DNA from: Arbacia lixula | Taxonomy: Eukaryota; Echinodermata; Echinoidea; Arbacioida; Arbaciidae | NCBI GenBank assembly: GCA_963669155.1 | Contig: OZ022586.1 | Coordinates: 19,696,916 to 19,760,915, forward strand | Reading direction: 5' to 3' | DNA length: 64,000 bases | In this document: positions 36,115-45,539 of the stretch, piece by piece | How the letters are laid out: each line of letters opens with the position of its first letter | Position numbering within the stretch: the first letter of the stretch is position 1 | The notes under the pieces: model-generated | Seen by the model: only the letters and a program-made list of their open reading frames with translations | Databases searched by the model: none | Told to the model about the DNA's origin: nothing | Translations under genes and position numbers: made by a program

Positions 36115-39100
36115 GTCTACTACTAATACCATCATTTCTGCCTCTGCTACTGCTACTACTGCTGCTTCTACTACTATTACTACTACTACCATTATTTCTA
36201 CCTCTGCTACTGCTACTTCTACTACGACTAATACTACAACCACTGCAATTAATACGACCTTTTCTTCTTGTCTTCTTGTCATAACTCATCATGTACCAGA
36301 CTGTGTGTATGTCCCACCATCATGCACATAAACCCCATAGACCATCAGTATACAAATAATGAATGTGCAATGGACGGAATATTTCATGAGGTGAAAGATG
36401 AAAAGATAATTTCAACGAGGCGTAGCCGAGTTGAATGGATCATTCATTTCATCTTTCACCGAATGAAATATTCTGTCCATTGCACGAATGAAAAAAAAAA
36501 ATCATTATTTGTTTTATATGACACCAAATTAGATCGATAAGCATATAATATGCACAAGTACAGCTGCTGAGCGATCGCGGTTCGTATACACAATACACGC
36601 GAGTACTGGTGGTCTCGGCGAGCGTACAATGGACAATAATCGTATGGATCTAAAATTGCACGATGAATGGATCCGAAATTGCACGGTTGATGACGTCATT
36701 GTAAATGGACTGAATGATCGATATCAAACAACCAAACAAATGACAGGGATCTATCTAGGTGTCATATAATATAACCAGGGATGTGTTAGGAAGGAGAAAC
36801 AACTCGAGCATAATATATTTAAACATCTGTATGGATACTAAAGCGTGCTAATGAATGTCAAAAGAATTCCACAATCACTACAATGCTTTGATGTCCCATG
36901 CGCGGCACCGACATTTAGCTGCTGTCAACTTGAGAAGCAATATCTTTAATTCCATGTTTTGTCTCTCGAAGCTGTGTTTCTTATCACATTTCTTTGCAAT
37001 TTTCAAGAAAGTTAAGGACAACACCAGTAAAGATCCTGTACTCTGCTTTCTTCTAAATAATTGTTAATGATACACAAACGAAGAAATATGATAATATTCT
37101 TACTTACACAAATTACACAATTACTTACACGATTTCCGGAAATGTGGGATTTAATCATGATTAACATTATATCTTAAGCTGTTTATTTTCATTAACAGAG
37201 ATTGCTGAGATATTTAACTAGAAAAAAACTGTTCGCTGATATCTCTTTTCCTCACAAAAGTATTGATGCAATCCAACAGAACTGGACAAGCGAAATAAGA
37301 CTCTACATTTATTTTGTTCTCTCTGAGAAACCGTTGCTACGCAATCCTGTTCGTTAGTGTTAAAACACCTGAAAAGCACATGCTGAGAAGACATTTTTTC
37401 GGCGGTGCCACGCATGGGTTCAAAGAAAGAAGTTTGTTTCATATCCTTCCATAACACACCCCTGATATAACCTAGCAGACAAATGGTTACGCACCTTATC
37501 GTAAGCGTTGAGGTAGGCCTCTGCGATGTCCTGGCGCTGGGCGTTCGTCCTCTGTGTGAGGATCTCCGTGATGACTGTCTCCTTCGTTCCTGAGTATGAA
37601 CACATTTAAACAGAATTCAATTAACCCTCTCATTGTCATTAGCATGATGATTTGTATTAAGTCAATGGGGCCTTCATGGCCTGGTAAAATACTAAGGGTA
37701 AACTCTATTAGTGAAGAGAAAGCCAATGTGAATTTCATGGCCTGCTAATGTACTACATGTACTAAGAGTTAACTCTCCCATTACCATTGGCATGAAGTAG
37801 TGTAGTAAGCCAATGGGGTTTTCAAGGTATGGTAATGTAAGGGTTTGATCTTTCACTACTATTGGCATGACGATGTGTAGTAAGCTAATGGTATTTTCAG
37901 GGCCTGGTAATGGAATGCTTTGGTCTCTCATTACCATTGACATGAAGATGTATTTGAAACAAATGAGTTTTTCAAGGCCTGGTAATGCAAGGGTTAAAAC
38001 TCTCTCTTTGCCATTGGCAAGACTATGTGTAGTGAACAGCTGGTCAAACTCGTAGCTTGCCTGACTTTGTGTATGTTCCACGAAGGAAGGTTCGTGCATA
38101 GTATTTTCATGGTACATGTACCTGTACACCATGTGGTAGTCCTTATACGGACCGCTGGATTGCTGTTTATTGCATGATGTTGGGTATCTGTCTATAAATA
38201 AAATATTTCGACAAATTAAGAGAGGTGATATTAACTTTTCTGCGCCATTTGTGTTTTTTTCACATCAAATACACCAAATCCAATAGAGAAGAACTTTATC
38301 TGGCACACAAACGATTAAACAAAATATGAATAGGTGCATCGATCAGCTAGTTAGAGACTGATCTTTCCTGATTAAGTCTGCTGGGCCGCAACTCACCCAA
38401 ACCGGAAGTGGCTTCAAAGAGGGCTTTGGCGTCAGCGTCCTTGTCGAAGGGGTCCGCCTCGACTATGGTTCCGGTCATCTGTGTCGATCATGGTATCAAG
38501 GTCGTCACGTGTTTAAGCAAGGTGTCAGATTGCAGCAATGTTCGGTCAACGGGGAATAGAACAATTAGTGTATGTTTGAAGACAAGGAAGCCCTTTTACG
38601 TCATGAAACTCGGCAAGGATCAGGAGCATACCGTAAAAAAACAAAAACATGCATTCATAGCTTCGCGAACATTTTCAGGAGAAGTGAAAAACTGTCGCAG
38701 CGACCATAGACTACATTCATATACTGCATTATAGTGAGCATGCGGTGAGGTTGTCGCTTTGCACACACTGGTTTCATTATCGCGGACAATCACTGACCTT
38801 GATGCGGACCGTTCGCTCTAGGCTACAGGAACCCCCGAGGTTTTGGACGACCTGTTTAAAACCTACTCGAAATCTTAAGATCGATATAATTCCACTTATG
38901 TATGTCAAATTCATTTTCTGCTCTATTAAATATTGTGAGGGAAGTTGTGAAACAGTTTTTTCTTCCATTTCATGTGGTTTTCTCAAACAATTTTATTTTT
39001 GCCTCTAAAAAGTCTACTCTGTCTTGAAAGTTACCGTTGGTTACCTGTATTACACAATTATAACACGGACACGGTTGGCGTTCGCGCAATGGATAGGCAG

Positions 39101-39889
39101 CCCGGAAACATAATGCCATCGGCCTCTTTGCGCATCGTCAAACAAAAACTCAGTCACAGTTCACAACAATTTTAGGAAGACACCTCCACGTACCAACGTA
39201 ATATGTCATGTCTATAGTAAATGATAATTAAATTCAAACTCTTAAAGGTAGCCCATCCCTTTTGCAGACCTAATTCTGAAAGTTCTCTGACTCTGTCATC
39301 ATTTCAGAGAGAGTGGCTATAACCTTTCCCTGGAATCGACAAAGCGTAATACAGTATTCGGTTTTAAGGAAATAATCTTCGGTAATTCATCGAGCTTTCT
39401 TTTTTCCTAAAACGAAAATAGTCAAATCTCAGTGAAAAAAGGGTTAGATTTCCATTTATTCTACGGGAATTATAGTACCTCTGACCTGAAAATTTCACAG
39501 TTGGTATCCCAAAGATACGTGTTAAATATGTGCAAACTTTTATGAAGTTTGCAGATGTTTCTAAAAAAGTACTGGCCATCTTTAACCTACTTATCATCTA
39601 TTATTCATCTATCTTTCTCATGTTCGTCATACATTTACTCGTCTTGTTTGTCTGATTTAAAACAAAGTCATTAGAAACTGGCACTAATGGTACAAATGGT
39701 TTCTTTTCTCCTACAAATGCGTCGATGACTCAGTCAAATTTACGACAATATGCATACATTATGTCAATTCATGCTACTGACAGGCAAACTAATTAGCATG
39801 AAAGAACTATATTTATGTTTTTCCTGGCACAATTCGTAAAACTCCTCAAGAAATCTACTCACCTCGTCTTCATTTTCGCTGGTCGCCAT
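29259..39889 (-). CDS. Annexin, complete 12-exon gene (333 aa)
   Basis: Annexins bind acidic phospholipid membranes in a calcium-dependent way and act in membrane organisation, trafficking and repair at the cytosolic face. Coding exons, in transcript order: 39889-39863, 38478-38397, 37589-37495, 35231-35118, 34764-34693, 33530-33497, 33044-32965, 32458-32390, 31359-31258, 30891-30801, 30298-30186, 29381-29259. They total 1002 nt, stay in frame and have GT-AG borders. The protein has a short acidic N-tail (residues 1-11), then four annexin repeats: about 12-90, 91-170, 171-250 and 251-333. Repeat 1 has GLGT (35-38) with Glu77, and repeat 4 has GPGT (276-279) with Asp318 followed by TSGDYR. Both keep the usual 38-residue spacing of the type II calcium site. 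Repeats 2 and 3 lack the motif. The length fits the family (about 320 aa). A possible poly(A) signal (AATAAA on the minus strand) lies at 28983-28988. I cannot assign an annexin subfamily. Confidence 0.93.
29477..29731. mobile_element. TTAA-flanked MITE in annexin last intron
   Basis: The 247-bp element 29481-29727 is flanked by TTAA. Its ends are AGGGAAAGTTCAACCTG and the complement of CAGGGTGAACAATCCCT. It shares GTGAAGGTTTGA and ATCCGTCAAAGGATAAG with 49261-49758. Confidence 0.75.
30186..30298 (-). CDS. Annexin exon 11 (residues 256-293, repeat 4)
   Basis: It carries ALHGPGTDDDTLIRIIVSR, the hallmark of annexin repeat 4 (family GAGTDDHTLIRVMVSR). The GPGT loop is intact. The donor is GTGAGA. 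Confidence 0.96.
30801..30891 (-). CDS. Annexin exon 10 (residues 226-256, repeat 3)
   Basis: It encodes the end of repeat 3, including AINGSNLSQEQKDVSLEL. It is less conserved than other exons and slightly longer than the usual segment. Acceptor ACAG, donor GTGAGT, phase 1 exit joining to exon 11 as Met256. Confidence 0.85.
31076..31165. repeat. G-run and (GA)n in annexin intron
   Basis: A 9-G run, a GAGA microsatellite (31096-31141) and another G-run follow one another in intron 9. Confidence 0.9.
31258..31359 (-). CDS. Annexin exon 9 (residues 192-225, repeat 3)
   Basis: The exon encodes the repeat 3 A-B loop as TPVDGWALPNSK, with no GxGT, then the helix containing HLQVVFQK (family HLRKVFDKY). 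Calcium site 3 is lost. The acceptor follows an unusually long pyrimidine tract in the transcript (the complement of 31365-31680). Confidence 0.9.
31365..31680. repeat. Purine tract on plus strand (polypyrimidine in annexin transcript)
   Basis: About 315 bp of GGA/GAA/AAG-rich sequence adjoins the acceptor of exon 9. In the minus-strand transcript it is a very long pyrimidine-rich tract. Confidence 0.85.
31920..32353. mobile_element. MITE, family AAGGCCACNGCAGACNACACGAT
   Basis: Left end AGGTCACCGCAGACAACACG and right end, read on the other strand, GAGGCCACCACAGACAGCACG. Related copies at 34167-34335 and 50461-50626 share CTGAATCGCAGGACCCGG and AGAATCGT. This copy lies in annexin intron 8. 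Confidence 0.6.
32390..32458 (-). CDS. Annexin exon 8 (residues 169-191, linker to repeat 3)
   Basis: It encodes GHRHDTLRIDEYKVAADVDF, matching the typical annexin linker (R-x-x-x-x-x-VD-x-x-x-V-x-x-DA). Phase 0 at both ends; acceptor TTCAG, donor GTAATT. A MITE-like element (31920-32353) lies just downstream in the next intron. Confidence 0.92.
32965..33044 (-). CDS. Annexin exon 7 (residues 142-168, end of repeat 2)
   Basis: The exon encodes SFGSELEADLMKILSGPSM and continues to the conserved arginine-ending helix E. In calcium-binding repeats an Asp sits in the GDTSG segment; here the aligned residue is Ile in KILSG, consistent with loss of site 2. The donor is GTAAAC. Confidence 0.9.
33497..33530 (-). 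CDS. Annexin exon 6 (residues 131-142, repeat 2)
   Basis: A 34-nt micro-exon encodes ELSYIKEAYRQ, equivalent to the conserved ELRAIKQVY helix C of repeat 2. Acceptor TTCAG, donor GTATGT, ends in phase 1. It is too short to be found by an open-frame scan and is recognised only by homology and frame. Confidence 0.88.
34167..34335. mobile_element. MITE, family AAGGCCACNGCAGACNACACGAT
   Basis: A 169-bp copy with AAGGCCACAGCAGACGACAC at one end and, on the other strand, AAGGCCATCGTATATGACAC at the other. It lies in annexin intron 5. Confidence 0.65.
34693..34764 (-). CDS. Annexin exon 5 (residues 107-130, repeat 2)
   Basis: Acceptor ACAG and donor GTAAGT are good. The peptide replaces the usual GxGT calcium loop with NGSNLAPADL, about four residues longer than the canonical loop, so calcium site 2 is absent. 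The exon is in frame with both neighbours. Confidence 0.88.
35118..35231 (-). CDS. Annexin exon 4 (residues 69-106, end of repeat 1)
   Basis: The exon encodes the SELSG segment whose Glu77 caps the type II calcium site, then helices D-E ending in HKYAM. The acceptor CTAG is preceded by a T-run and then an AGT trinucleotide array; the donor is GTAAGC. Confidence 0.93.
35262..35493. repeat. (ACT)n trinucleotide array in annexin intron
   Basis: About 230 bp of ACT/CTA triplets ends about 30 bp from the exon 4 acceptor. Confidence 0.95.
35931..36039. mobile_element. Fold-back hairpin element
   Basis: GACGAACTATCACTT and GGCGATCTG on the left are mirrored by CAGATCGCC and AAGTGATAGTTCGTC on the right, giving a ~109-bp hairpin. 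Confidence 0.65.
36070..36255. repeat. (ACT)n trinucleotide array, interrupted
   Basis: ACT/CTA triplets with TGC and ATT interruptions; Leu, Thr and Val frames are artefacts. Confidence 0.92.
36365..36485. mobile_element. Fold-back hairpin element
   Basis: GTGCAATGGACGGAATATTT at the left is mirrored by AAATATTCTGTCCATTGCAC at the right; inner arms GGTGAAAGATGAAA / TTTCATCTTTCACC also pair. Length about 121 bp. Confidence 0.75.
36769..37471. mobile_element. hAT-like non-autonomous element, copy 1
   Basis: The element 36776-37464 (689 bp) begins CAGGGATGTGTTAGGAAGG and its other end, read inverted, is CAGGGGTGTGTTATGGAAGG. It is flanked by 7-bp direct repeats ATATAAC (36769-36775 and 37465-37471). 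A second, inverted copy with its own target duplication is at 51178-51899. No transposase frame is intact. It sits in annexin intron 3. Confidence 0.8.
37495..37589 (-). CDS. Annexin exon 3 (residues 37-68, repeat 1)
   Basis: It completes Gly37 and Thr38 of GLGT and continues through ITEILTQRTNAQRQDIAEAY, a near-canonical annexin repeat 1 (compare the family's SRSNAQRQEI). The donor is GTGCGT. The ~800-bp intron between exons 2 and 3 holds a TTAA-bounded tandem array and another TTAA element. Confidence 0.95.
37619..38000. repeat. Tandem array of ~80-110-bp TTAA-bounded units
   Basis: About four to five diverged units of the form TTAACTCTCTCATTACCATT, GGCATGAAGATGTGTAGTAA, CAATGGGGTTTTCAAGGCC, TGGTAATGCAAGGGTTAA. 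Unit ends are inverted (TTAACCCT / AGGGTTAA). The array lies in annexin intron 2. Confidence 0.75.
38231..38318. mobile_element. 88-bp TTAA-bounded mini-element
   Basis: It starts TTAACTTTTCTGCGCCA and ends TCTGGCACACAAACGATTAA, with loosely inverted ends. It matches 61731-61814 in layout. Confidence 0.55.
38397..38478 (-). CDS. Annexin exon 2 (residues 10-37, start of repeat 1)
   Basis: Acceptor CAG precedes ATGACCGG, and donor GTGAGT follows a phase-1 G. The exon encodes the conserved GTIVEADPFD start of the annexin core and the helix leading to the GLG of the first calcium loop. Confidence 0.9.
39242..39585. mobile_element. TTAA-flanked MITE, family AGATGGCCCGTCCCTTTT, copy 1
   Basis: The element 39246-39581 is flanked by TTAA. 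Inverted ends AGGTAGCCCATCCCTTTTGC and (other strand) AGATGGCCAGTACTTTTTTA. The interior has TCCCTGGAATCGACAAAGCG and GGTATCCCAAAGATACG. It lies in annexin intron 1; copies 2 and 3 are at 54468-54806 and 61811-62199. Confidence 0.8.
39863..39889 (-). CDS. Annexin exon 1 (start, residues 1-9)
   Basis: This exon encodes MATSENEDE, a short acidic N-terminal tail like those of short-tailed annexins. The start context is AACATGG, and the exon ends in phase 0 with donor GTGAGT. No other ATG is needed for the frame to join exon 2. The 5' UTR lies above 39889; I saw no clear TATA box. Confidence 0.8.
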
Positions 39890-39899
39890 GTTCCCAGTG

Positions 39900-40435
39900 A
39901 GCTGTGGCCTTAACTACTGAATGTTTGTGTGGATGAACTGGTGCGTCCGTCTCGATGATATTGAAATAAGGAAGGGTATGTTTTAAAGGTACGCCCGTAT
40001 GTGGTTGTAGTAATAATAGCGGGCTGTACTGAATCCTAGTAAATATGTATTGGTGATATCACCGCGGTCTGGTTTTCGTTTGATTTTAATTATTTGATGA
40101 TGATTAGGTGCTTTCTTCCTGGTGTGATGAAACCAAACTTGGATGGGAACCATGCATGGTTGTGGTACAATAGAACTCAATATATCACGGGTCCATTAGC
40201 ATTTACCATGGAAACCTCTTTATAATACCTTCTATCTTTAACATGAAATAAACTTATCAAGTTTCATTTTTAATAGTCGTGTTTTTTCAAGAGGTCCTCA
40301 GATTCAACTTTTGAACGATGTTATGAAAGCACGGTCGTAACTTGTGCTCTTTCGTTTACATAGCATTCATGCTTAGTCCGAGCTACTACTTGGAACTTCA
40401 TACATGTCATACAAGAAATAAAATTACGTGGTTAA
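39900..40435. other. Upstream flank of the annexin gene
   Basis: The annexin 5' UTR and promoter should lie here. I saw no convincing TATA box or CpG-rich stretch. Confidence 0.4.
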
Positions 40436-40678
40436 GGCACGTTCATACAGGTTCACACAGGGCCAGATTGCCGCTACCGCTTGCCGTTACCGCTTTGCCG
40501 CTTGCACGTTGACGTCGGTACATTGACGCCGGTGCCCTTTCCGAAGAGATATTTATCATTCAGCAATGTACGACTGGCTTGGCGGTTCGCAGCTTCCAAA
40601 TAGTCAACATATTAGACATTTCGAAAGTCATATTTTGAGAAACATCGTCAACATACCTATTCCATGTGAACGCGTCCT
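40436..40678. mobile_element. MITE, GTTCACAC-ended family
   Basis: Ends GGCACGTTCATACAGG and CATGTGAACGCGTCC; interior TTGCCGCTACCGCTTGCCG. It resembles 18568-18793. Confidence 0.65.
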
Positions 40679-40679
40679 G

Positions 40680-41640
40680 TAGATAGACGGACATGCTTTA
40701 ATCGCACGTTTATATCGATTACCCTTGTTTTTAACGCACAATCAAGACTACCCAATCACGGAGACGTGATATCCCAAGTACCATGATGCTGGTACCAGAG
40801 TTCACACTTAACACTGGTCTTCACACATGTGTGTACTGTGTAGATTTATCTAGGTCGGGGTGTCTCTAAGAACAACTACGCCATGTTAGTTGGTCCAACC
40901 AAGGTAGCAAACTAGGGTGCTATTTTGGAAGAAACCTTATGAACATCACCACAGGGCTTTTTTTTATTCATAGTTGATTTTTAAACATATATTTTAAGGT
41001 CAATAAGTCATGAATTGTAAATTTCAGGGGTGATGTAAGAACAAGTACATTGTTTTCACGTCCAAATTCATCCTTACGTGTGAACACGTTTTCAATGACC
41101 TTCCCATAGTCTACAGTGTTTGGTAACTGTACTCCTTCCTTCTAGCCTGGCTTCCAGGCGGTTGGACATTTCTGATCAAAACTGGAATATAGAGTTCAAT
41201 ATTCTAAGACTAGTCAATTCATTATTCTCCTCTAATCTCAGGGGAGCCGGGGAAGAAATTGAGAACGATTATTATAATGGCAGTCAGACCTCTATAATAG
41301 TCTATATTGAAGGAAAAAAATAGTTTAGAAATGCCCCACAGCCTGGAATCCAAGCTAACGTATTCCCTATTATACATGACTGACTGATGGCTAGCATTGG
41401 GCATGTTGGGTTTGTATGCAAACTGCGTATTTCTAACGTGCGCCAAGCGACCACTGCTTTCATTTCCATTTCCTCATTATATTTAGATTCCTAATTCCCT
41501 TTTTTTAAATGTTAAAATGATGTTTTTCTACCCGGCACGTTTCCTCTTATCTTTATCCATTACTTTCATGATAATGTGAGCCTTATATTATGTAAATGTT
41601 ACATCTGTTTATCAAATTTTCATGATTGTCTGTTTGTTGT
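40680..41640. other. No gene seen
   Basis: It contains a loose inverted pair, TAGCCTGGCTTCCAGG (41143) and CAGCCTGGAATCCAAG (41339), echoing 55537-55560; this suggests a further fold-back family. Confidence 0.4.
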
Positions 41641-41960
41641 TCGATGTATCCAGGGCCCCGGAAAGAAAAGTGTTATTCTCTTTCCATCGATAAACTCTCT
41701 CTAACCCCACACGCTCTCTCTCTCTTTTTTATTAACTCGCTCCCCATTCTCTCATTTGATCGTTTACCACTCACCCTCTCTCGACTCTCTTTTACTCTCA
41801 ACATATCTCCGTCTGCTTTTCTCTCTCTCGTCTCCACATTCCTTCTCTCACGTGACCCCTTATCTTTAACTCTCGACATTATCTTCCTCTCGGTTAATCA
41901 TGATTAGATCTCACACACTCACTCTCTCCCTTATATCTCTCACACCCTCCTGTCTGTATC
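41640..41960. repeat. Pyrimidine-rich tract
   Basis: CTCTCT-rich with interspersed AACTC; no conserved frame. Confidence 0.75.
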
Positions 41961-42088
41961 TGTTTTCTGAACACATCACTTTCATTACTTATACATGTAC
42001 TGCATATCTAAGAATGAATATAATACAGATTTATTAAACATCACATAGATACCTACGAGGTAGGGGTTGCAAATGTGTATTCCGAGTA

Positions 42089-42420
42089 CTTGTACTATCA
42101 ACCCCCTCCCTCCCCCCCCCCCTTCTCAGTATTTCATCTTTATCTCATTGATGAGGTGTAAAATACTCCTGGCGGGTGTTTCACCAAGTTACGAACGACT
42201 TTACGAGCGACTGATTATCCCTTCTTGTGCTAAATCAGATTCTCAATGAACAAAGCGTGGTATCGCATTTAGCACAAGAAGAGATCACCAGTCGCTCGTA
42301 AAGTCGTTCGTAACTTACGAACAGCTTGGTGAAACATGTACTATCAACACCCCCCCCCCCCCCCCCCCCCCGTCAGTATTTCATCTTCATCTCAATGATG
42401 GAGTATTTTACACCTCCTGG
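42089..42420. mobile_element. Fold-back element inside a duplicated, partly inverted flank
   Basis: The hairpin 42177-42336 has ends TGTTTCACCAAG / CTTGGTGAAACA and inner arms CGAACGACTTTACGAGCGAC / GTCGCTCGTAAAGTCGTTCG. On both sides lie diverged copies of TGTACTATCAAC, poly(C) and CAGTATTTCATCTT. Next to these the 17-bp core is in opposite orientation on the two sides (GGTGTAAAATACTCC and GGAGTATTTTACACC). Confidence 0.75.
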
Positions 42421-42724
42421 CCCAGTATCACAAAGAACAAGGTGCAGTAATTCACAAATTTGCAAATGATTACATACATGTAGCTCCCATGTATTGTAAC
42501 TGTCTGTAACTCTCTATCACAAACCATCACTATTTTTCTATTGCAAGTCCAAGCCAATGTACATGTACATGTATAATGTTACAATCGATCATAAAGTTAA
42601 GATAGATTCAGACAAGCTCCATTGCAAGGACTATCAATTACAACTGCAATGTCTTTGTGACTCTGATTTACGATTGATATCAATCCTATAATGAGTTATA
42701 GCTCGTGGTGATACTGGGCCCGGG
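42416..42724. mobile_element. MITE, GGGCCCAGTATCAC-ended
   Basis: Inverted ends CTGGCCCAGTATCACAAAG and (other strand) CCGGGCCCAGTATCACCACG enclose about 310 bp with CTACATGTAGCTCC and TTTACGATTGATATCAATCC. Confidence 0.7.
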
Positions 42725-45270
42725 AGTAAGTGACTTTCTACATATTGACATCTGCATGTAAAGAGCTCATTTGCAAAAGATCCATTTTTCATCAAATGTG
42801 ATTTTTTTTGGTCCCAATGTATAGATTTGAAGTAGCTCTGTAAGATAAGAAAAATTGAAATTCCCATTAAAAGGAGAAAATGGCAAAGAAAAATCAATTC
42901 TTTTTCAAAAGGGGTTAGATCCATTGCAGTTTGTTTGCAAAAGTGGCTATATCCACAAAGGTAATTTTTTGGATTTTTTTTTTTTTTTAAATATGAAAAC
43001 AGATAGATTTCTTTGATACCCAATTTAATGTTCACATGGTAAGGAAGTACATCATGACAATTTCGCATGAGTATTGCAATACGGGAGAATAAAAAAAGAA
43101 AGAAGGATTTTCTAAGAACAATCTAAAGTGGAGCGAACCACTTTCGCAAACAAGCTCTTCATGTTATTTTCGACCCAACGACTTTGTTACTTATTCACTT
43201 GTATGTTAATGAATTTTAGAATCTCAACATTTTGAGTTCAGTCTGAAAAATCTGAGTATTTTCCATATACAGTAGATCTGGTTTGAGAGTGTAAAATAAT
43301 TAATGACTTACTCCGCAAGAGTTCAGGGGGTATGGTCGATAGTAAACAAAAGCGGAATTATGGAATGTTAAAAAAAAACATAATTTACTCTGCAAGGTAT
43401 GTTCTGTTTGATAATGTTCATTTACTGTAACATCACTACCACTCTAAACATATTTACCAGTGGCTCTCAATAAAATACAATATCAAAGATGTGTGTCACT
43501 TTGATACAAGTCATGAAACACGCATGGATCAGCTATCAGCCTGAAATCTCAGTGAATAGCTTCCAGGAAATGTTAAAAAGTATCCTGCTTTATGTTCGAA
43601 AAACTTAAATCTAAGACACCATCTTTTACAGCCATATAATGTGGTCAGTCATGCCTGCTAATAGTCTCAACACATCACAGTGATGCGGAGTGCCATGATG
43701 TGTGCTGTTACGGTCCAGGATCTCTAGGCTAAGGCAATTTTGGACTTTTTATTAATTTAAAATTTCAGATCAATTTAAGACAGTCCCCAGGACAAATAGT
43801 TTTTGACACAACTATTTGTGAGAGTGACCATATTTTCAGTAGCCCATGACCTAGACAGTGAAGTTATCACAAGCCATTCTACATCAATTAACCTGTTGCT
43901 CAGCTATGATATTCCTGCTTTGTAAACCTTGGTCCAGTAAGGAGGTTAAAATTTGCCATGGAACTGCACTTATCAAAAGGACGTGGCTTAATAAGGAATA
44001 AGGAATAATAACTACAATTATAATAACCTGATGTATGTTGTCTGTACAGCAGGAAAAATATTAATTCAATATTTTGGGGGGCAACTTTCAGAGCACATTG
44101 GCCATTTTGGCTACAATTTTACATTAGGTCTATGGGAATTTTGAGGGCTCTTTTAAGCATTTCGGGGGCGAAATCGCCCCGAGCCCTGTGTATTTTCTTC
44201 CCTGCTGTACAGCAGATTATGCGGGAGTCACGCTTCTCAGTATCTAAGTGGGGAAAGCTAGCCCATACATGTGCCGGCTCAGTAAAGGATGGGTGAACTC
44301 TCAGTTTCCAGCATATCAACCTGCACTACATGTATCCTCAGTGGAACATCTTCCAGGTTTCATGATATAAAAAAAAAAAAAGGTGAAAGCTGTATCAGTT
44401 CAGTATCAGCTCAGTGAGTGATTCATCTTGCTTGTCCGTCAGCAATGTTCACGATGGTGACGAAATGATCCCGACAAGGGCCAGGGACAGCACCAATCCT
44501 GGCGTGATTGCCTCTCACTCCTGGCTGCAGCTGTAGATTAGATCAATTGAATGAAAGAATAAAGAAAAGGCAAAAGAAAGGAACAGAAGAAAGAGACATG
44601 TTGGAGAGAAAGAAAAACAAGAATTTTAGGATATACCTTCCAGTTGTGAGTATTTAAACAAAGAGCACTATAATCTTAAATAGCAAGATTATATCACACT
44701 TGTATGCAGAAGAGTGAAGTCGCATGCAAATGGGCAGTCACATTTCCGTACCTGACGACATTACACCCGCTTATGTTGACATCTTGTTTTGCCACTTCTA
44801 TAGCTTTTCGTGCATGCCCTTGTGAGTTAAAAAGCCCACTCCTCTATGCCTATGCTAACCCAATCATGAGTGAACATACACTGTACAAAGTTACAAACAA
44901 TGTCAACAGAAATGGGGAATCCCTGCCAAAACAATGTTCTACACAAAGTTTGATGTTTATGGTACATACAGCAGGTAAATGGAATTAGTACATTGATTGA
45001 ATACAATATTTTCCTGATTAATAGTTAACCAATGCTTGATAAAATAAAACCGCAATATAATCAAACAGCAGCCGACAAAACCTTCCCTTGGACTTGGTCG
45101 ATTCATGCAGAGTGCTCGCTTTGTTTTTCTACCATGTCTAGTACTGGATTCCCACATATTGGTTTACGTGTGAGCAACTTCTTTGTGAGGAAAAACGATT
45201 GGCAATTACATGTTAAGTTTAGAGACTACTAGCATTATATGAACATACCCATGGTTCTCGGACACCTTGG
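42725..45270. other. No gene seen
   Basis: AT-rich sequence. 44110-44210 has a GGGGGCGAAATCGCCCCGAG palindrome next to a repeated TACAGCAG. A GC-richer patch at 44430-44530 looks like an exon but stays unassigned. Confidence 0.4.
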
Positions 45271-45272
45271 TA

Positions 45273-45536
45273 TCAAAGCTGATCGTCTGGTTTATCAGGT
45301 GGTGGTCCGCACGGCTGCACCATCTTCTGTAAAAGGTTGAATTTTACCCTGGCTTTCGTCTCATTTTCTGCCAGTGAAAAATAATTGACGAGATCTTGAT
45401 GGCCGAGATAACTGCTGATTGAATCTCGATGCTGGTTCGTCAGCCATTCCCATTTAGTCGTATCAGAGTGTCCAGTTCCTATGTATTTGGACTGCAAATG
45501 CTCCAACTGACTGTGAATGTTATATCTGTCACCCAT
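45273..45536 (-). CDS. SF3B5: Splicing factor 3B subunit 5 (SF3b10), single exon
   Basis: SF3B5 is a small subunit of the SF3b complex of the U2 snRNP. It packs against SF3B1 and helps the spliceosome select the branch site in the nucleus. The 87-residue frame starts MGDRYNIHSQLEHLQSKYIG and contains GTGHSDTTKWEW, NQHRDS and MVQPCGPPPDKP near the C-terminus, all nearly invariant family features. Length is as expected (human 86 aa). The gene is uninterrupted, as in many animals. A TTACAG acceptor-like sequence sits two bases before the ATG on the minus strand, so a 5' UTR intron is possible. It is divergently placed from the SLC5-like exon 3.2 kb away; I see no functional link. Confidence 0.97.
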   Translation of the reverse strand: MGDRYNIHSQLEHLQSKYIGTGHSDTTKWEWLTNQHRDSISSYLGHQDLVNYFSLAENETKARVKFNLLQKMVQPCGPPPDKPDDQL

Positions 45537-45539
45537 TTC

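Noticed and set aside
44434..44528. Possible terminal exon on the minus strand (CAG acceptor, about 35 codons, TGA)
   Set aside because: The plus strand is equally open, no family was recognised and no partner exon was found.
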